From: Poindextera sp036494815
GTDB taxonomy: Bacteria > Pseudomonadota > Alphaproteobacteria > Caulobacterales > Caulobacteraceae
NCBI GenBank assembly: GCA_036494815.1
Contig: DASXNV010000032.1
Coordinates: 1-64,000 of the forward strand
Direction: 5' to 3'
DNA length: 64,000 nt
A program made the position numbers and the translations under genes. Below, one piece after another: positions 1-11,253 of this stretch. The notes under the pieces are model-generated. The model was not told where the DNA came from, did not search any database, and saw nothing but the letters and a program-made list of their open reading frames with translations. Each line of letters starts with the position of its first letter. The first letter of the stretch is position 1.

Positions 1-113
1 CTCGCGGCCTTCCAGCCGAATATGTGGAGGTGGCGCACGCCAAGTCCGCAGCCATCAACGCCGCCTTCGATACGGTCCGGCGCGAGCGGGACGCCCTGCT
101 CGCGGCCGATTGA
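1..113 (+). CDS. DjlA-like J-domain protein, C-terminal fragment
   Basis: Only the last 36 codons are present, because the gene begins outside the window. The residues read RGLPAEYVEVAHAKSAAINA, which fits helix IV of a J domain at the C-terminus of DjlA/TerB-type membrane co-chaperones (usual pattern: GLP-E-F, then ANE-LAAIN-AYD). Such proteins work with DnaK. The stop codon is TGA at 111-113, and the gene points towards rpsT. The insertion sequence starts about 40 bases downstream, so the gene itself is not interrupted. The call rests on one short segment. Confidence 0.6.
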   Translation, partial: RGLPAEYVEVAHAKSAAINAAFDTVRRERDALLAAD

Positions 114-154
114 ATCCGCGACAAACCAGACCGCCGCCCCCACGGCAAAGAGTC

Positions 155-1412
155 CGGGTTAACGGTCATTGGGCCTGAAGCACGCTGAGCAGGAAATCGG
201 GGCTCCAGCCGGCGAGTTTGCGGCGGGTTTTGACGCTTCCCTTGGATTTGTGGCTGCGTACCAGATCGAGGGCGAAACGGCGGACGACAGCCATGTTCTT
301 GGCGCCGTGGCCCTGTCGGTAGCGGGACAGGTCGTCCTTGAACTCGACATCGAGCAGCCAGTGCATGCTCTCCACGCCCCAATGTCCGCGCGCAGCCTTG
401 GCGAGGCGTTCGATATCGGGGGGCGCTGAGGAGAGATAGGTTCTGGTCTCGCAGGTGGAGCCGCCGGCCTGTTCGGTGGTGGTGTGGACCTGGAGCAGGG
501 TGACGATGCCGGGAAAGCGCGGGGCGCCGGGATAGCGGCGCTCCGAAGCGATCCAGTCGACGTTGCTGGAGGCGGCGTAGCGGCGCGTCTCGATCCGGCC
601 GTGGCCCTTCTCGACGGTGGTGGCGGTGGCCAGCTCGGCGGTCGGAGCGGTGCGGAAGTAGTCCAGAACGTCTCGTTCCAGGGTCGACTGGTTGCCCTTC
701 AGGGCCAGCAGGTAATCGGCCTTGCAGCCGACGATCTTCTTGGCGATCTCGACCTGGCAGCCCATGGCGTCGATGGTGACGAGTGCTCCTTCGAGTTGGC
801 CGGCCTCGGCCAAATGGTCGAGCAGGTCAGGGATAGCGGTGATCTCGTTGGTCTTCTCGGGGACTGAAAGCTGGGCCAGGGTCAGTCTGGCGGTGGTGGC
901 GTAGGCGCTCAGCGTATGCAGAGCCTTCAGGCCCTTGCGCCGATCATGGGTGCGCCGGGCAGTCTTGCCGTCGATGGCGATGAAATCGTGCCGCCCTGGC
1001 CACATGTCGGCGACCCAGGCCTCAAAGCAGGGCGCGAACAGCGCCGGGTCGACGCGGTTCATCAGATCGCGCAGCCACCGCGCGCACGGAACGCCGTGGT
1101 GGAAGTCGCTGAAGCGCCGCAGGAAGGCCAGATGATGCTCGCCCCAGGCGACGATCTCGTCGAAGTCGTCACAGGAGGCGATCGTGGCGCAGGTCACCAG
1201 GAGCAGGACCTCCTTGATCGGATAGGCGACCCGCCAAGACTCGCGATCGTCGTTCAGCTCAGCGAAATGCTCCAGCAGCACCGCCAGCCGCGCCTTCGGA
1301 AACTCTTCGTCGAAAGCCAAGGCCATGATCGCGCTCCAACCCGAATCAGAGCGTCCACGGAATCACAATCACCCCGTCAATCCAAAATCACACCATCGAG
1401 CGCGTTAACCCG
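155..1412. mobile_element. ISAs1-family insertion sequence
   Basis: One transposase gene is bounded by a perfect 10-base inverted repeat, cgggttaacg at 155-164 and its complement at 1403-1412. Similarity inside the first 10 bases is poor, so the true ends may lie a few bases away. No convincing 8-10 base target duplication is visible next to these ends. The element sits between the J-domain gene and rpsT, just upstream of the rpsT promoter. Confidence 0.75.
166..1326 (-). CDS. ISAs1-family transposase
   Basis: This 386-residue protein is the usual length for the ISAs1 (H-repeat-associated) DDE transposases. The N-terminal DUF4338-like part, with a YPIKEVLLLV helix, is followed by the catalytic core: the first aspartate in AIDGKT, the second in TIDAMG and the glutamate in EKGHGRIETR. 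The C-terminus carries RGHWGVESMHWLLDVEFKDD, typical of the family. There is no frameshift or internal stop, so it may be active. It is transcribed away from rpsT, and its stop codon lies about 10 bases inside the left terminal repeat. Confidence 0.93.
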   Translation of the reverse strand: MALAFDEEFPKARLAVLLEHFAELNDDRESWRVAYPIKEVLLLVTCATIASCDDFDEIVAWGEHHLAFLRRFSDFHHGVPCARWLRDLMNRVDPALFAPCFEAWVADMWPGRHDFIAIDGKTARRTHDRRKGLKALHTLSAYATTARLTLAQLSVPEKTNEITAIPDLLDHLAEAGQLEGALVTIDAMGCQVEIAKKIVGCKADYLLALKGNQSTLERDVLDYFRTAPTAELATATTVEKGHGRIETRRYAASSNVDWIASERRYPGAPRFPGIVTLLQVHTTTEQAGGSTCETRTYLSSAPPDIERLAKAARGHWGVESMHWLLDVEFKDDLSRYRQGHGAKNMAVVRRFALDLVRSHKSKGSVKTRRKLAGWSPDFLLSVLQAQ

Positions 1413-1445
1413 ACCTCATCGCCGTGGGAACGAGTCCAGATCCGA

Positions 1446-1474
1446 TTGACCCGGGCGGGCGCTTCCCGTATATG
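1446..1474 (+). promoter_or_regulatory. rpsT promoter
   Basis: TTGACC at 1446-1451 and TATATG at 1469-1474 are separated by 17 bases, a good sigma-70-type arrangement. They lie about 65 bases before the rpsT start and 34 bases beyond the right end of the insertion sequence, so the insertion spared this promoter. Confidence 0.6.
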
Positions 1475-1540
1475 CCCCACCTTCTGAATTTCCGCGGCGG
1501 GATCTAATCCGCCGCCCTGTCCGTTCGAGGCTCTAGATCC

Positions 1541-1810
1541 ATGGCCAATAATCCCGGCGCCAAGAAGGCGATCCGCAAGATCGCTCGCCGCACCGAGGTC
1601 AACAAGTCGCGCCGCTCGCGCGTCCGCACCTTTCTGCGCAAGTTTGATGAGAGCGTAGCCAGCGGCGACGTGGCCAAGGCGACCTCCGCCTTCGTCGAGG
1701 CGCAGTCAGAGCTGATGCGCGCCGTGACCAAGGGCGTCGTGCACAAGAATACCGGAGCGCGAAAAGTGTCGCGCCTCGCGGCCCAGCTGAAGAAGCTCGC
1801 CACAGCCTGA
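1541..1810 (+). CDS. rpsT: 30S ribosomal protein S20
   Basis: The 89-residue basic protein begins MANNPGAKKAIRKIARRTEV and has the S20 helical-bundle pattern, including the HKNTGARKVSRL segment near the C-terminus. S20 binds 16S rRNA early in small-subunit assembly. Length and start match the family. It is monocistronic here, with its own promoter and dnaA following after 386 bases. The rpsT-dnaA order is also that of Caulobacter. Confidence 0.98.
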   Translation: MANNPGAKKAIRKIARRTEVNKSRRSRVRTFLRKFDESVASGDVAKATSAFVEAQSELMRAVTKGVVHKNTGARKVSRLAAQLKKLATA

Positions 1811-2196
1811 CGTTCGTCAACTTGGCGCGTGCTGAGCTTTAAGTTTCTATAACAACGAAGTAATTCTCGCCAGGCTGCGGGACCGGACAGGTCTTGCGGC
1901 CTGGCTTGCGCGTGGGCGTTTGCTCAGTGAACAGACTCTGGAAAACCAGTTTTCCTTGGCCCTTGAGGGACTACTTAGAGTCAATCAAAATATCCGTCGA
2001 CGGCGCCAAGAATCCCGGTTGACCGGCCTTTGTCCCTGGCTAGCATGTAGACGAACGACGCTTCCATCTCAGTACGGATGAATGGCGCCGGCGGTCAAAT
2101 GCAACCGCCGGGCGAGGGGGCTTTTGTGCGATTTTATGGGGGATTGGCCGTCGCGGGGACAGGCCGATCCGCCACCGACGACGGGGTGTTGGCGAT
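1811..2196 (+). promoter_or_regulatory. dnaA promoter region and long leader
   Basis: This 386-base gap holds the control region of dnaA. A sigma-73-like promoter is visible: TTGACC at 2019-2024 and GCTAGCAT at 2039-2046, with a 14-base spacer. Transcription would start near 2053, leaving a leader of about 145 bases, similar in length to the regulated dnaA leader known in Caulobacter. Three GANTC sites, the target of the cell-cycle methylase CcrM, lie at 1934-1938, 1978-1982 and 2010-2014. The last is 5 bases before the -35. A perfect palindrome lies at 1940-1955. I see no DnaA box. Confidence 0.65.
1940..1955. promoter_or_regulatory. perfect palindrome upstream of dnaA
   Basis: GGAAAAC-CA-GTTTTCC is a 7-base perfect inverted repeat with a 2-base centre, beginning 2 bases after the GACTC methylation site at 1934-1938. 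Its size and symmetry suit a dimeric repressor site. The protein that would bind is unknown. Confidence 0.4.
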
Positions 2197-3663
2197 ATGA
2201 CCATGAACTATTCTGGGGGTGTTGGCAGTCTGGCGAGCCGTGCGGGCGGCGGAGAGCTGGACGCCGTATGGGCCAAGGCTTCAGCGGCGCTGAAGAGCGA
2301 GATGAGCCAGGACACGTTCAATTCCTGGCTGGCCCAGGCGGGTGTGCGCGAAACCGCCGCAGGCGAGCTTTATCTGGTGACCCCCACGGGCATCGCCCGC
2401 GACTGGGTCCGCCGCAACGCCTGGCGCCGGGTGACCGAACTGTGGTCGCAGTACGATCCGCAGCGTCGCGCCCTGGAGTTGAAGTCGCGGGCCGAGCTCG
2501 ACGTGTCGGGCGCAGCGGCCGAGCCGGCGGCGCCATCCGCGCCCCAGGCCACGCTCCAGGCCCTGGCGCACCCCGCGGGCGACGAGGCGCGCCCCGCACC
2601 GGCGGGGGGCCCCACGGCCCGCGCGCCGAGCCTGCAGGAGCGCTTCCGTTTTGACACCTTCGTGCCGGGCCCAGCCAATGAGTTCGCCCACTCCGTGGCC
2701 AAGCGGGTGGCGGGCTGGAGCGACGGCCATTTCAATCCGGTGGTCTTCCACGGCCCCTACGGCTTCGGCAAAACCCACCTGCTCAACGCCATCGCCTGGG
2801 AGGCCATGCGCGCCTCCCCCGGCCGCAAGGTGATCTATCTGACCGCTGAGCGGTTCCTGCAGAGCTTTGTTCGGGCGATGATGGATCGCACCGGCCCGGC
2901 CTTTAAGGACGAGCTGCGCGCCGCCGATCTGCTGCTGATCGATGACGTCCATTTCATCGCCGGCAAGCAGTCCAGCCAGGAAGAGCTGTACCATACCCTC
3001 GCCGCCCTGACCCAGGACGGCCGCCGGGTGGTGTTCACCGCCGACCGCGCGCCCAACGATCTGGTGGAGATGGACGCCCGGCTGCGTTCGCACCTGCAGG
3101 CCGGCCTGGTCTGCGGCATCGAGCCCGCCGACCGCGTCCTTCGCCTTGGAATTCTGGAGCGCAAGCTGACCGCCCTGGGCCGCCAGCTCGGCGCGCCGAC
3201 CCTGAGCGCCCAGCCGGACGTATTGCAATTCCTGGCCGATCGCTTCACCGACAGCGTCCGCGAGCTGGAAGGCGCGCTCAACACCCTGGTCGCCCGGGTG
3301 GGCGAGGGGGTCGAGCGGCTGACCCTGGACGAGGCGCAGGCGATCCTTCGTCCGCATCTGCGCGGCGCGGAGAAGCGCATCACCGTAGACGACATCCAGA
3401 AGGCCACCGCCGAACACTACGGCATGAAACAGGTTGACCTGATCTCTGAGCGTCGCAATCGCGCCATCGCCCGGCCACGGCAGGCGGCCATGTGGTTGGC
3501 CAAGGCTCTGACCACCCGCTCTCTGCCTGACATCGGCCGGCGTTTCGGCGGCCGCGACCACACCACGGTGCTGCACGCCGTGCGCCGCATCGAGGCCCTG
3601 CGTCTCGAAGATCCTCAATTGGCTCGGGATTTGGAGGTTCTGACCCGCAAGCTGCGCGGTTAG
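2197..3663 (+). CDS. dnaA: chromosomal replication initiator protein DnaA
   Basis: The 488-residue initiator has domain I at the N-terminus, a variable Ala/Pro-rich linker to about residue 145, then the AAA+ domain. Walker A GPYGFGKTH begins at residue 186 and the Walker B aspartates are at 249-250. The C-terminal helix-turn-helix signature GGRDHTTVLHAVRRIE lies near residue 451. It opens oriC as an ATP complex. The N-terminus MTM and the AAA+ core closely resemble Caulobacter DnaA. ATG at 2197 is chosen because it gives the family length and leaves the long leader. GANTC sites suggest methylation-linked control. dnaN follows after 137 bases. Confidence 0.98.
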   Translation: MTMNYSGGVGSLASRAGGGELDAVWAKASAALKSEMSQDTFNSWLAQAGVRETAAGELYLVTPTGIARDWVRRNAWRRVTELWSQYDPQRRALELKSRAELDVSGAAAEPAAPSAPQATLQALAHPAGDEARPAPAGGPTARAPSLQERFRFDTFVPGPANEFAHSVAKRVAGWSDGHFNPVVFHGPYGFGKTHLLNAIAWEAMRASPGRKVIYLTAERFLQSFVRAMMDRTGPAFKDELRAADLLLIDDVHFIAGKQSSQEELYHTLAALTQDGRRVVFTADRAPNDLVEMDARLRSHLQAGLVCGIEPADRVLRLGILERKLTALGRQLGAPTLSAQPDVLQFLADRFTDSVRELEGALNTLVARVGEGVERLTLDEAQAILRPHLRGAEKRITVDDIQKATAEHYGMKQVDLISERRNRAIARPRQAAMWLAKALTTRSLPDIGRRFGGRDHTTVLHAVRRIEALRLEDPQLARDLEVLTRKLRG

Positions 3664-3771
3664 GATCTCATCGGTTCGGATTGGCGCAGAATAAGGCCTT
3701 GGGCCCCTTCCCCGGCCGCGCTTTTCGGTTAATCTCGCCTCCCCTCTAAGGGGCCGCGTGGGGGGAACCAC

Positions 3772-3790
3772 GAGTCGCGGCCGCAGATTC
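3772..3790 (+). promoter_or_regulatory. GANTC pair upstream of dnaN
   Basis: Two CcrM-type sites, GAGTC at 3772-3776 and GATTC at 3786-3790, lie just before the dnaN start at 3801. The same gap carries two short hairpins (CCCCT-CTA-AGGGG near 3742 and GTGG-N6-CCAC near 3758) that could attenuate read-through from dnaA. Function is inferred only. Confidence 0.35.
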
Positions 3791-3800
3791 GGACGTCCAG

Positions 3801-4919
3801 ATGCAGCTTACTATCGAGCGCGCGGCTCTGCTGAAAGCGCTGGGGCATGTTCAGAGCGTCGTTGAGCGACGCAACACCATTCCCATCCTTTCAAACGTGC
3901 TCCTATCGACCAGCCGTGACGCTCTGGCGCTGTCTGCGACCGATCTCGATATGGAGATCATCGACGAGACGCCCGGACGGGTGGACTCGCCCGGCCAGAT
4001 CACAGCGCCGGCGCACACGCTCTATGAGATCGTGCGCAAGCTGCCCGACGGCGCGGAGGTGGAGCTGCGCTATAATGGCGAGGATCCGCGCCTGACCATT
4101 TCGGCGGGGCGTTCGCGCTTCAACTTGCCGGTGCTGCCGGCGGGGGACTTTCCGGTCATGTCGTCGGACGGCATGTCCAGCTCGCTGACCATCGACACGG
4201 TGGATCTGATGCGGCTGATCGACAAGACCCGCTTCGCCATCTCCACCGAGGAGACGCGCTATTATCTGAACGGCCTCTATCTGCACACCGTGGTCGACAA
4301 TGGCGTCACCAAGCTGCGCGCCGTGGCGACCGACGGCCACCGCCTGGCCCTGGCCGAGATGATCGCGCCTGACGGCGCCGCCGGCGCGCCCGGGGTGATC
4401 GTGCCGCGCAAGACCGTGCAGGAAGCCCGCCGCCTGCTGGAAGACGCCGGCGAGAATGTGGAGCTGCAGCTGTCGGCCCAGAAGGTGCGCTTCGCCTTTG
4501 GCCGCGCCGCCCTGACCTCCAAGGTGATCGACGGCTCCTTCCCCGACTATATGCGGGTGATCCCGCGCGACAACACCAAGGTGCTGGTGGTGGACAACGC
4601 CCTGTTCGCCCAGGCCGTGGACCGGGTGGCCACCATCTCGGCTGAAAAAAGCCGATCGGTGAAGATGGCGGTGGAATCCGGCCGTATCGTCCTGACCGTG
4701 CGCAATATGGAAGCCGGGCAGGCGGTGGAGGAGCTTGAGGTCGACTATGACGGCGAACCCTTCGAAATCGGCTTCAACGCCCGCTACCTGCTGGACGTGG
4801 CCGGCCAGATCAAGGGCGAGACCGCCGAGTTCCGCTTCGCCGACCCGGCCTCGCCGACCCTGGTGCTGGATCCGGTGGACCCGGACGTGCAGTACGTGCT
4901 GATGCCGCTGCGGGTCTGA
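3801..4919 (+). CDS. dnaN: DNA polymerase III sliding clamp, beta subunit
   Basis: At 372 residues this is the expected length for the three-domain beta clamp. It begins MQLTIERAALLKALGHVQSV and ends PDVQYVLMPLRV, both typical. Paired as a dimeric ring, it tethers polymerase III and other factors to DNA. It sits between dnaA and recF in the classic order. A long dispersed palindrome fills the gap before recF, so dnaN and recF may not form a tight operon. Confidence 0.98.
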   Translation: MQLTIERAALLKALGHVQSVVERRNTIPILSNVLLSTSRDALALSATDLDMEIIDETPGRVDSPGQITAPAHTLYEIVRKLPDGAEVELRYNGEDPRLTISAGRSRFNLPVLPAGDFPVMSSDGMSSSLTIDTVDLMRLIDKTRFAISTEETRYYLNGLYLHTVVDNGVTKLRAVATDGHRLALAEMIAPDGAAGAPGVIVPRKTVQEARRLLEDAGENVELQLSAQKVRFAFGRAALTSKVIDGSFPDYMRVIPRDNTKVLVVDNALFAQAVDRVATISAEKSRSVKMAVESGRIVLTVRNMEAGQAVEELEVDYDGEPFEIGFNARYLLDVAGQIKGETAEFRFADPASPTLVLDPVDPDVQYVLMPLRV

Positions 4920-4942
4920 GGCTGGGGCTGCTGTTTTCCTTC

Positions 4943-5065
4943 GTCATCGCCGGGCCTGTCCCGGCGGCCCATGAACACGATGGCTGTCAGGTTTTGGCGA
5001 GACGGCGCAGCTTCAAATATCGGCTGCCTGGGCTTATGGGCCGCCGGGACAAGCCCGGCGGTGAC
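4943..5065. repeat. dispersed palindromic repeat, family A copy 1
   Basis: Two 30-base arms, 4943-4972 and 5036-5065, are inverted copies with only two mismatches, enclosing a 63-base loop. The arms read gtcatcgccgggcctgtccc and onward. A second member, with longer but similar arms, lies at 19725-19861. The element fills the dnaN-recF gap and could form a large hairpin in RNA or DNA. Confidence 0.85.
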
Positions 5066-5094
5066 GGGTGTTATCTGGTCTGTGACCGCAATCC

Positions 5095-6254
5095 ATGACC
5101 CGCGCCGTCCTGCGCCAGCTGACCCTGGCCGATTTCCGCTCCTATGCCCGGGCCAGCCTGCCGCTCGACGGGCGGCCGGTCTATCTGTTCGGGCCCAACG
5201 GCGCGGGCAAGACCAATCTGTTGGAGGCGATCAGCCTGCTCTCCGCCGGACGGGGCCTGCGTAACGCCGCCATCGCCGACCTGGGCCGGCGCGCGCCGGG
5301 CGAACCTGTGGGGCGGGCCTGGGCTGTGGCCGCAGAGCTCGAAACCGACAGCGCCGGCGACGATCCTAACGAGCGCCAGCGTCTGGGCACGGGAACCGAC
5401 GTCCCCGGCGCCGCGCGGCGGATCGTGCGCATCAGTGGCGAGACGGCCACGCCGGGGCGCTTGTCGGAATATCTGCGCCTGGTGTGGATGACGCCGCAGC
5501 AGGATCGTTTGTTCCTGGAGGGCGCCGGTGATCGCCGCCGCTTTTTCGATCGCCTGGTGTTCGCCGCCGAGCCGGGCCACGCGGCCCAGGCCGGCGCCTA
5601 TGAGAAGGCCCTGCGTGAGCGGGGGCGGCTCCTGGACGATGAAAGCCCCGATGCGGACTGGCTGACTGCCCTGGAGGCGCGGCTGGCGCAGGCCGGGGCT
5701 CAGATGGCCCACGCCCGGGCGCGCACCCTCCTGGCCCTGCGCAGCGAGATCGACACCCGCGCCGAACGGCCCTTTCCCCAGGCCGATCTCGACCTGTCAG
5801 GCGAGTGGGAGCAGATGGCCCTGGCGGGGTGCGAAAGCGGCGAGATCGAGGCCGCCCTGGCGCGGGCCCTGGGCTTGGCCCGCGTCCGCGACGCCGCCGC
5901 CGGACGGGCGCTGACCGGCCCGCATCGCGGCGATCTGGTGGTGCGGCACCGCCAAAAGGACCGCCTGGCGGCCGAATGCTCCACCGGTGAGCAGAAAGCG
6001 CTGATTTTGAACCTGGTTTTGGCCCAGGCGGCGCGACTTTCAGGTGCTAAATCCGCGCCGAATCCTGTAGTATTGCTGGATGAGGTCGCCGCGCATCTGG
6101 ATCAGTTTCGACGCAAGGCCCTCTTTGACGAAATCGAGGCGCTCGGCCTGCAGGCTTTCCTGACCGGAACCGACGAAGCGCTGTTCTACGACCTGAAGGG
6201 GCGAGCCCAGGGAGTCCATGTGGACGCCGGAAATCTCGCTATTGTGGACGACGA

Positions 6255-6258
<4 letters not shown>
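5095..6258 (+). CDS. recF: DNA replication and repair protein RecF
   Basis: This 387-residue SMC-like ATPase loads RecA at gaps through RecFOR. Walker A GPNGAGKT is at residues 33-40, the signature STGEQKALI is near residue 300 and Walker B VVLLDEVAAHLD follows. A stretch around residues 80-115 looks like a lineage insertion. The start ATGACCCGCGCC is favoured because it begins directly before the conserved LRQLTLADFRSYA strand. The last four bases overlap the gyrB start (ATGA), showing translational coupling. Confidence 0.97.
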
Positions 6259-8699
<2,441 letters not shown>

Positions 8700-8711
8700 G
8701 TCCAGCCGCCC

Positions 8712-10121
8712 ATGACCGTCCCCGCCGCCCTGTGGCCAGGCCGCGATCAGCGCCTGGCGGAACAATCGCGGCTATCCGCGCAACTGGCCGATGCCCTGGA
8801 TGCGGTTCAGGCGGGGCCGGTGGCGTGCATGCCGACCCCAGCGGTGCTGCGGGCGGCGCTCAGCCAGTTCGATTTCAAAACGCCACGGGCGATCGGTGAG
8901 GTCAGCAAAGCGGTGATCGGCCTGCTGCAGGACGGCCTGGTCCACGTCATGCACCCTGGATATTTCGGCCTGTTCAATCCCAGCGTGGCCTTTCCCGCCC
9001 TGCTGGCCGACCAGATCACCGCCTCGTTCAATCCTCAGATGGCCGCCTGGTCCCAGGCCGCCGCCGCCAATGAGATCGAGCGCCATACCCTCAAGGCGAT
9101 CGCCGCCCGGTTCGGCTGGCAGGCCGACACCGCGTGCGGCCATTTCACCAGCGGCGGGGCGGAGGCCAATCTCACCAGCGTCATTTGCGCCCTGACCCAC
9201 GCCTTTCCGGACTATGGCGACGGCGGCGCAGCGGCCATCGGCGGCGCGCCCAAGCTCTATGTGTCGGCGGAAAGCCATCTGGCCTGGCTGAAGATCGCCC
9301 ATCAGTGCGGCATCGGCCGCGACGCGGTGCGTCTGGTGGCCACTGACGGAATGGGCCAGATGGACGCGGAGGCCCTGTCCAGGGCGGTGGCGGCGGACCG
9401 GGCTCAGGGCCATCTGCCATTCTTCATCGGCGCCACCGCCGGCACCACCAATGCCGGCATGATCGATCCCTTGCAGGCCTGCGCCCGGATCGCGAGGGCG
9501 GAGAAGCTGTGGTTGCACATCGACGCGGCCTGGGGCGGGGCGGCCATTCTCAGCGCCCGGCCGCCGGAGAGGCTCAAGGGCATGGACCTGGCCGATTCCA
9601 TCACCCTCGACGCCCACAAATGGCTGGCCACGCCCATGGGCGCGGGGATGTTCCTCTGCCGCAACGAAGCCCTGCTTGGCCAAGCCTTCCGCGTCTCGGC
9701 CAGCTATATGCCGCCGGCGACGGAGTCGGTCTTCGATCCCTATACCCACTCGGCCCAGTGGTCCCGGCGCTTCGTCGGGCTGAAACTGTTCATGGCCTTG
9801 GCCGTGCTGGGCTGGGACGGCTATCAGGCCCATATCGATCAGGCCCGGGGGCTCGCCAACCGGTTAGTCGCCCTGCTGGGCGCCAACGGCTGGCGGGTGG
9901 TCAATGACAGTCCCCTGGCCGTTGTCTGCTTCGTCGATGCGAAGGTCGCCGCCGACCCTCTCCTGGTCGCCGAGCGCGTGGTCGCCGATGGCCGGGCCTG
10001 GATTTCCGCCGCACGGTTCGAGGGCCGCCCGGTCCTGCGCGCCTGCATCACCAGCCATTTCACTCGGCCCGAGCATCTGGAGGCCCTGGTGGCGGCGCTG
10101 GAGACCGCACGGGCGCCCTGA
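8712..10121 (+). CDS. PLP-dependent group II amino-acid decarboxylase
   Basis: The 469-residue fold-type I PLP enzyme belongs to the aromatic-L-amino-acid/glutamate decarboxylase family. The cofactor lysine is K303 in LDAHKWL, preceded by the HIDAAWGG aspartate segment. The active-site phrase FTSGGAEAN also fits the family. The substrate cannot be read from sequence. Tyrosine, tryptophan/DOPA or an acidic amino acid are all possible. Only 12 bases separate it from gyrB, so it may ride on gyrB transcripts, which is an unusual partner. It converges on the OmpA-type gene. Confidence 0.88.
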   Translation: MTVPAALWPGRDQRLAEQSRLSAQLADALDAVQAGPVACMPTPAVLRAALSQFDFKTPRAIGEVSKAVIGLLQDGLVHVMHPGYFGLFNPSVAFPALLADQITASFNPQMAAWSQAAAANEIERHTLKAIAARFGWQADTACGHFTSGGAEANLTSVICALTHAFPDYGDGGAAAIGGAPKLYVSAESHLAWLKIAHQCGIGRDAVRLVATDGMGQMDAEALSRAVAADRAQGHLPFFIGATAGTTNAGMIDPLQACARIARAEKLWLHIDAAWGGAAILSARPPERLKGMDLADSITLDAHKWLATPMGAGMFLCRNEALLGQAFRVSASYMPPATESVFDPYTHSAQWSRRFVGLKLFMALAVLGWDGYQAHIDQARGLANRLVALLGANGWRVVNDSPLAVVCFVDAKVAADPLLVAERVVADGRAWISAARFEGRPVLRACITSHFTRPEHLEALVAALETARAP

Positions 10122-10145
10122 CCTTCGGGTTTGGCCCGGCGTCCG

Positions 10146-10985
10146 TCAGTTGCTTTGGTCGTCCTGGTCCAGGTCCTGGCCCTGATCGGGCGCGCCACGC
10201 TGGCCATAGGTGGTGTCGGACGGCGCCTGCACGACGATGGTCACGCGGCGGTTTTGGGGTTCCTTGACCCCGTCCGGGGTCCTTACGGCCTGGTCGTGCT
10301 TGCCCTTCCAGGCCATGTCCACCGTCGCGTCCCGCACGCCATCGGCCAGCAGGGTCTCGCGGACCACCTGGGAGCGGCGCTCGGACAGGGCCTGGTTATA
10401 GCCCTCGGATCCGGCCGCATCGGTATAGCCGACGATGGTGGCCCGGGCGCCCGGCAAGCTGGCTTCATACTGCGCCGCGTCATCCACCACCCGCTTGGCC
10501 TGTTCGGTCAGGGCGTCGCTGTCGAAGGGGAAATAGACCAGGAATTCCCTGGGCGCGGCCGTGGCGCGGGGCGCGGGTCGCGACTGCAGCTGAGCCCTAG
10601 GCGGCGGTTCGGCGTAATAGGGAGCGGGGGGCGGCCCCTCGTCGTAATAGCCGCCGTCGTCATAATAGTCGTCGAAATAGGGGCCAGGATAGTAGGGCGC
10701 ATACGGATACCAGCCCCACGGCGCCCATCCGAAATTGCCATAGCCGAACGGCCCGCCATAGCCGCGCCAGCCGCCATAGCCGCGAAAGCCCCCGCGCCCG
10801 CCAAAGCCGCCGCCTCTGGGCCCCGAAAAGCCTCCGCGGGCCGCGCCGCCGGGGGCGCCCGCATGCGCGCCACCCTGCCTGCCCCCGTGCCCGCCGTCTC
10901 GCGGTTGGGCCTGTGCGGCGGCGGCCGTCACGGCGGACGCCCCCAGCGCCAGGGCCACCAGGGCCGCCTTCATTGGTTTCGCCAT
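10146..10985 (-). CDS. OmpA-family outer-membrane/peptidoglycan-binding protein
   Basis: The 279-residue protein starts MAKPMKAALVALALGA with a signal peptide ending near AQA. A Gly/Arg-rich then Tyr/Pro-rich low-complexity region follows (roughly residues 25-125). The C-terminal OmpA domain has YFPFDSDALTEQA, VGYTDAAGSEGYNQALSERR and the final NRRVTIVV strand. The OmpA domain binds meso-diaminopimelate in peptidoglycan. The open frame runs upstream to 11402, but that part overlaps the divergent gene and lacks a signal sequence, so I chose 10985. The repetitive region probably sits in the periplasm or at the surface. Confidence 0.88.
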   Translation of the reverse strand: MAKPMKAALVALALGASAVTAAAAQAQPRDGGHGGRQGGAHAGAPGGAARGGFSGPRGGGFGGRGGFRGYGGWRGYGGPFGYGNFGWAPWGWYPYAPYYPGPYFDDYYDDGGYYDEGPPPAPYYAEPPPRAQLQSRPAPRATAAPREFLVYFPFDSDALTEQAKRVVDDAAQYEASLPGARATIVGYTDAAGSEGYNQALSERRSQVVRETLLADGVRDATVDMAWKGKHDQAVRTPDGVKEPQNRRVTIVVQAPSDTTYGQRGAPDQGQDLDQDDQSN

Positions 10986-11253
10986 CTCGGCTCTCCGCAC
11001 CCGGTCCATTGGGCGCGTTCGCAGGCAGGCCTGCGCGCGCTCATCCTTAAGACTTTTGAAACCTTGAAGCTGAACCGGGCCTGAACCGCCGGCCGTCGTG
11101 GATAAGCGGTGTTTGGAAGCGCCAGCGCGCCATTTCCACAGTAAACAGTAATCTGTGTCCTGTAGGGTCACGCTCAAGGGGGTTTCAGCATAGATTGCTC
11201 GCCGTGAGGGCGCGCCCTGCGCCTGAGGGCGCTGCGGGGTCGATTCGAGAGAC

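Noticed and set aside
150..1437. gagtcc at 150-155 and 1432-1437 as the target duplication of the insertion sequence
   Set aside because: The right copy lies 20 bases beyond the inverted repeat, so it cannot be a flanking duplication of the ends I see.
1811..2196. Origin of replication next to dnaA
   Set aside because: No TTATCCACA-type box or A/T-rich unwinding region is visible; in Caulobacter the origin lies elsewhere, near hemE.
11097..11105. DnaA box (cgtggataa)
   Set aside because: A single 8-of-9 match without neighbours is expected by chance and lies in a divergent promoter gap far from dnaA.
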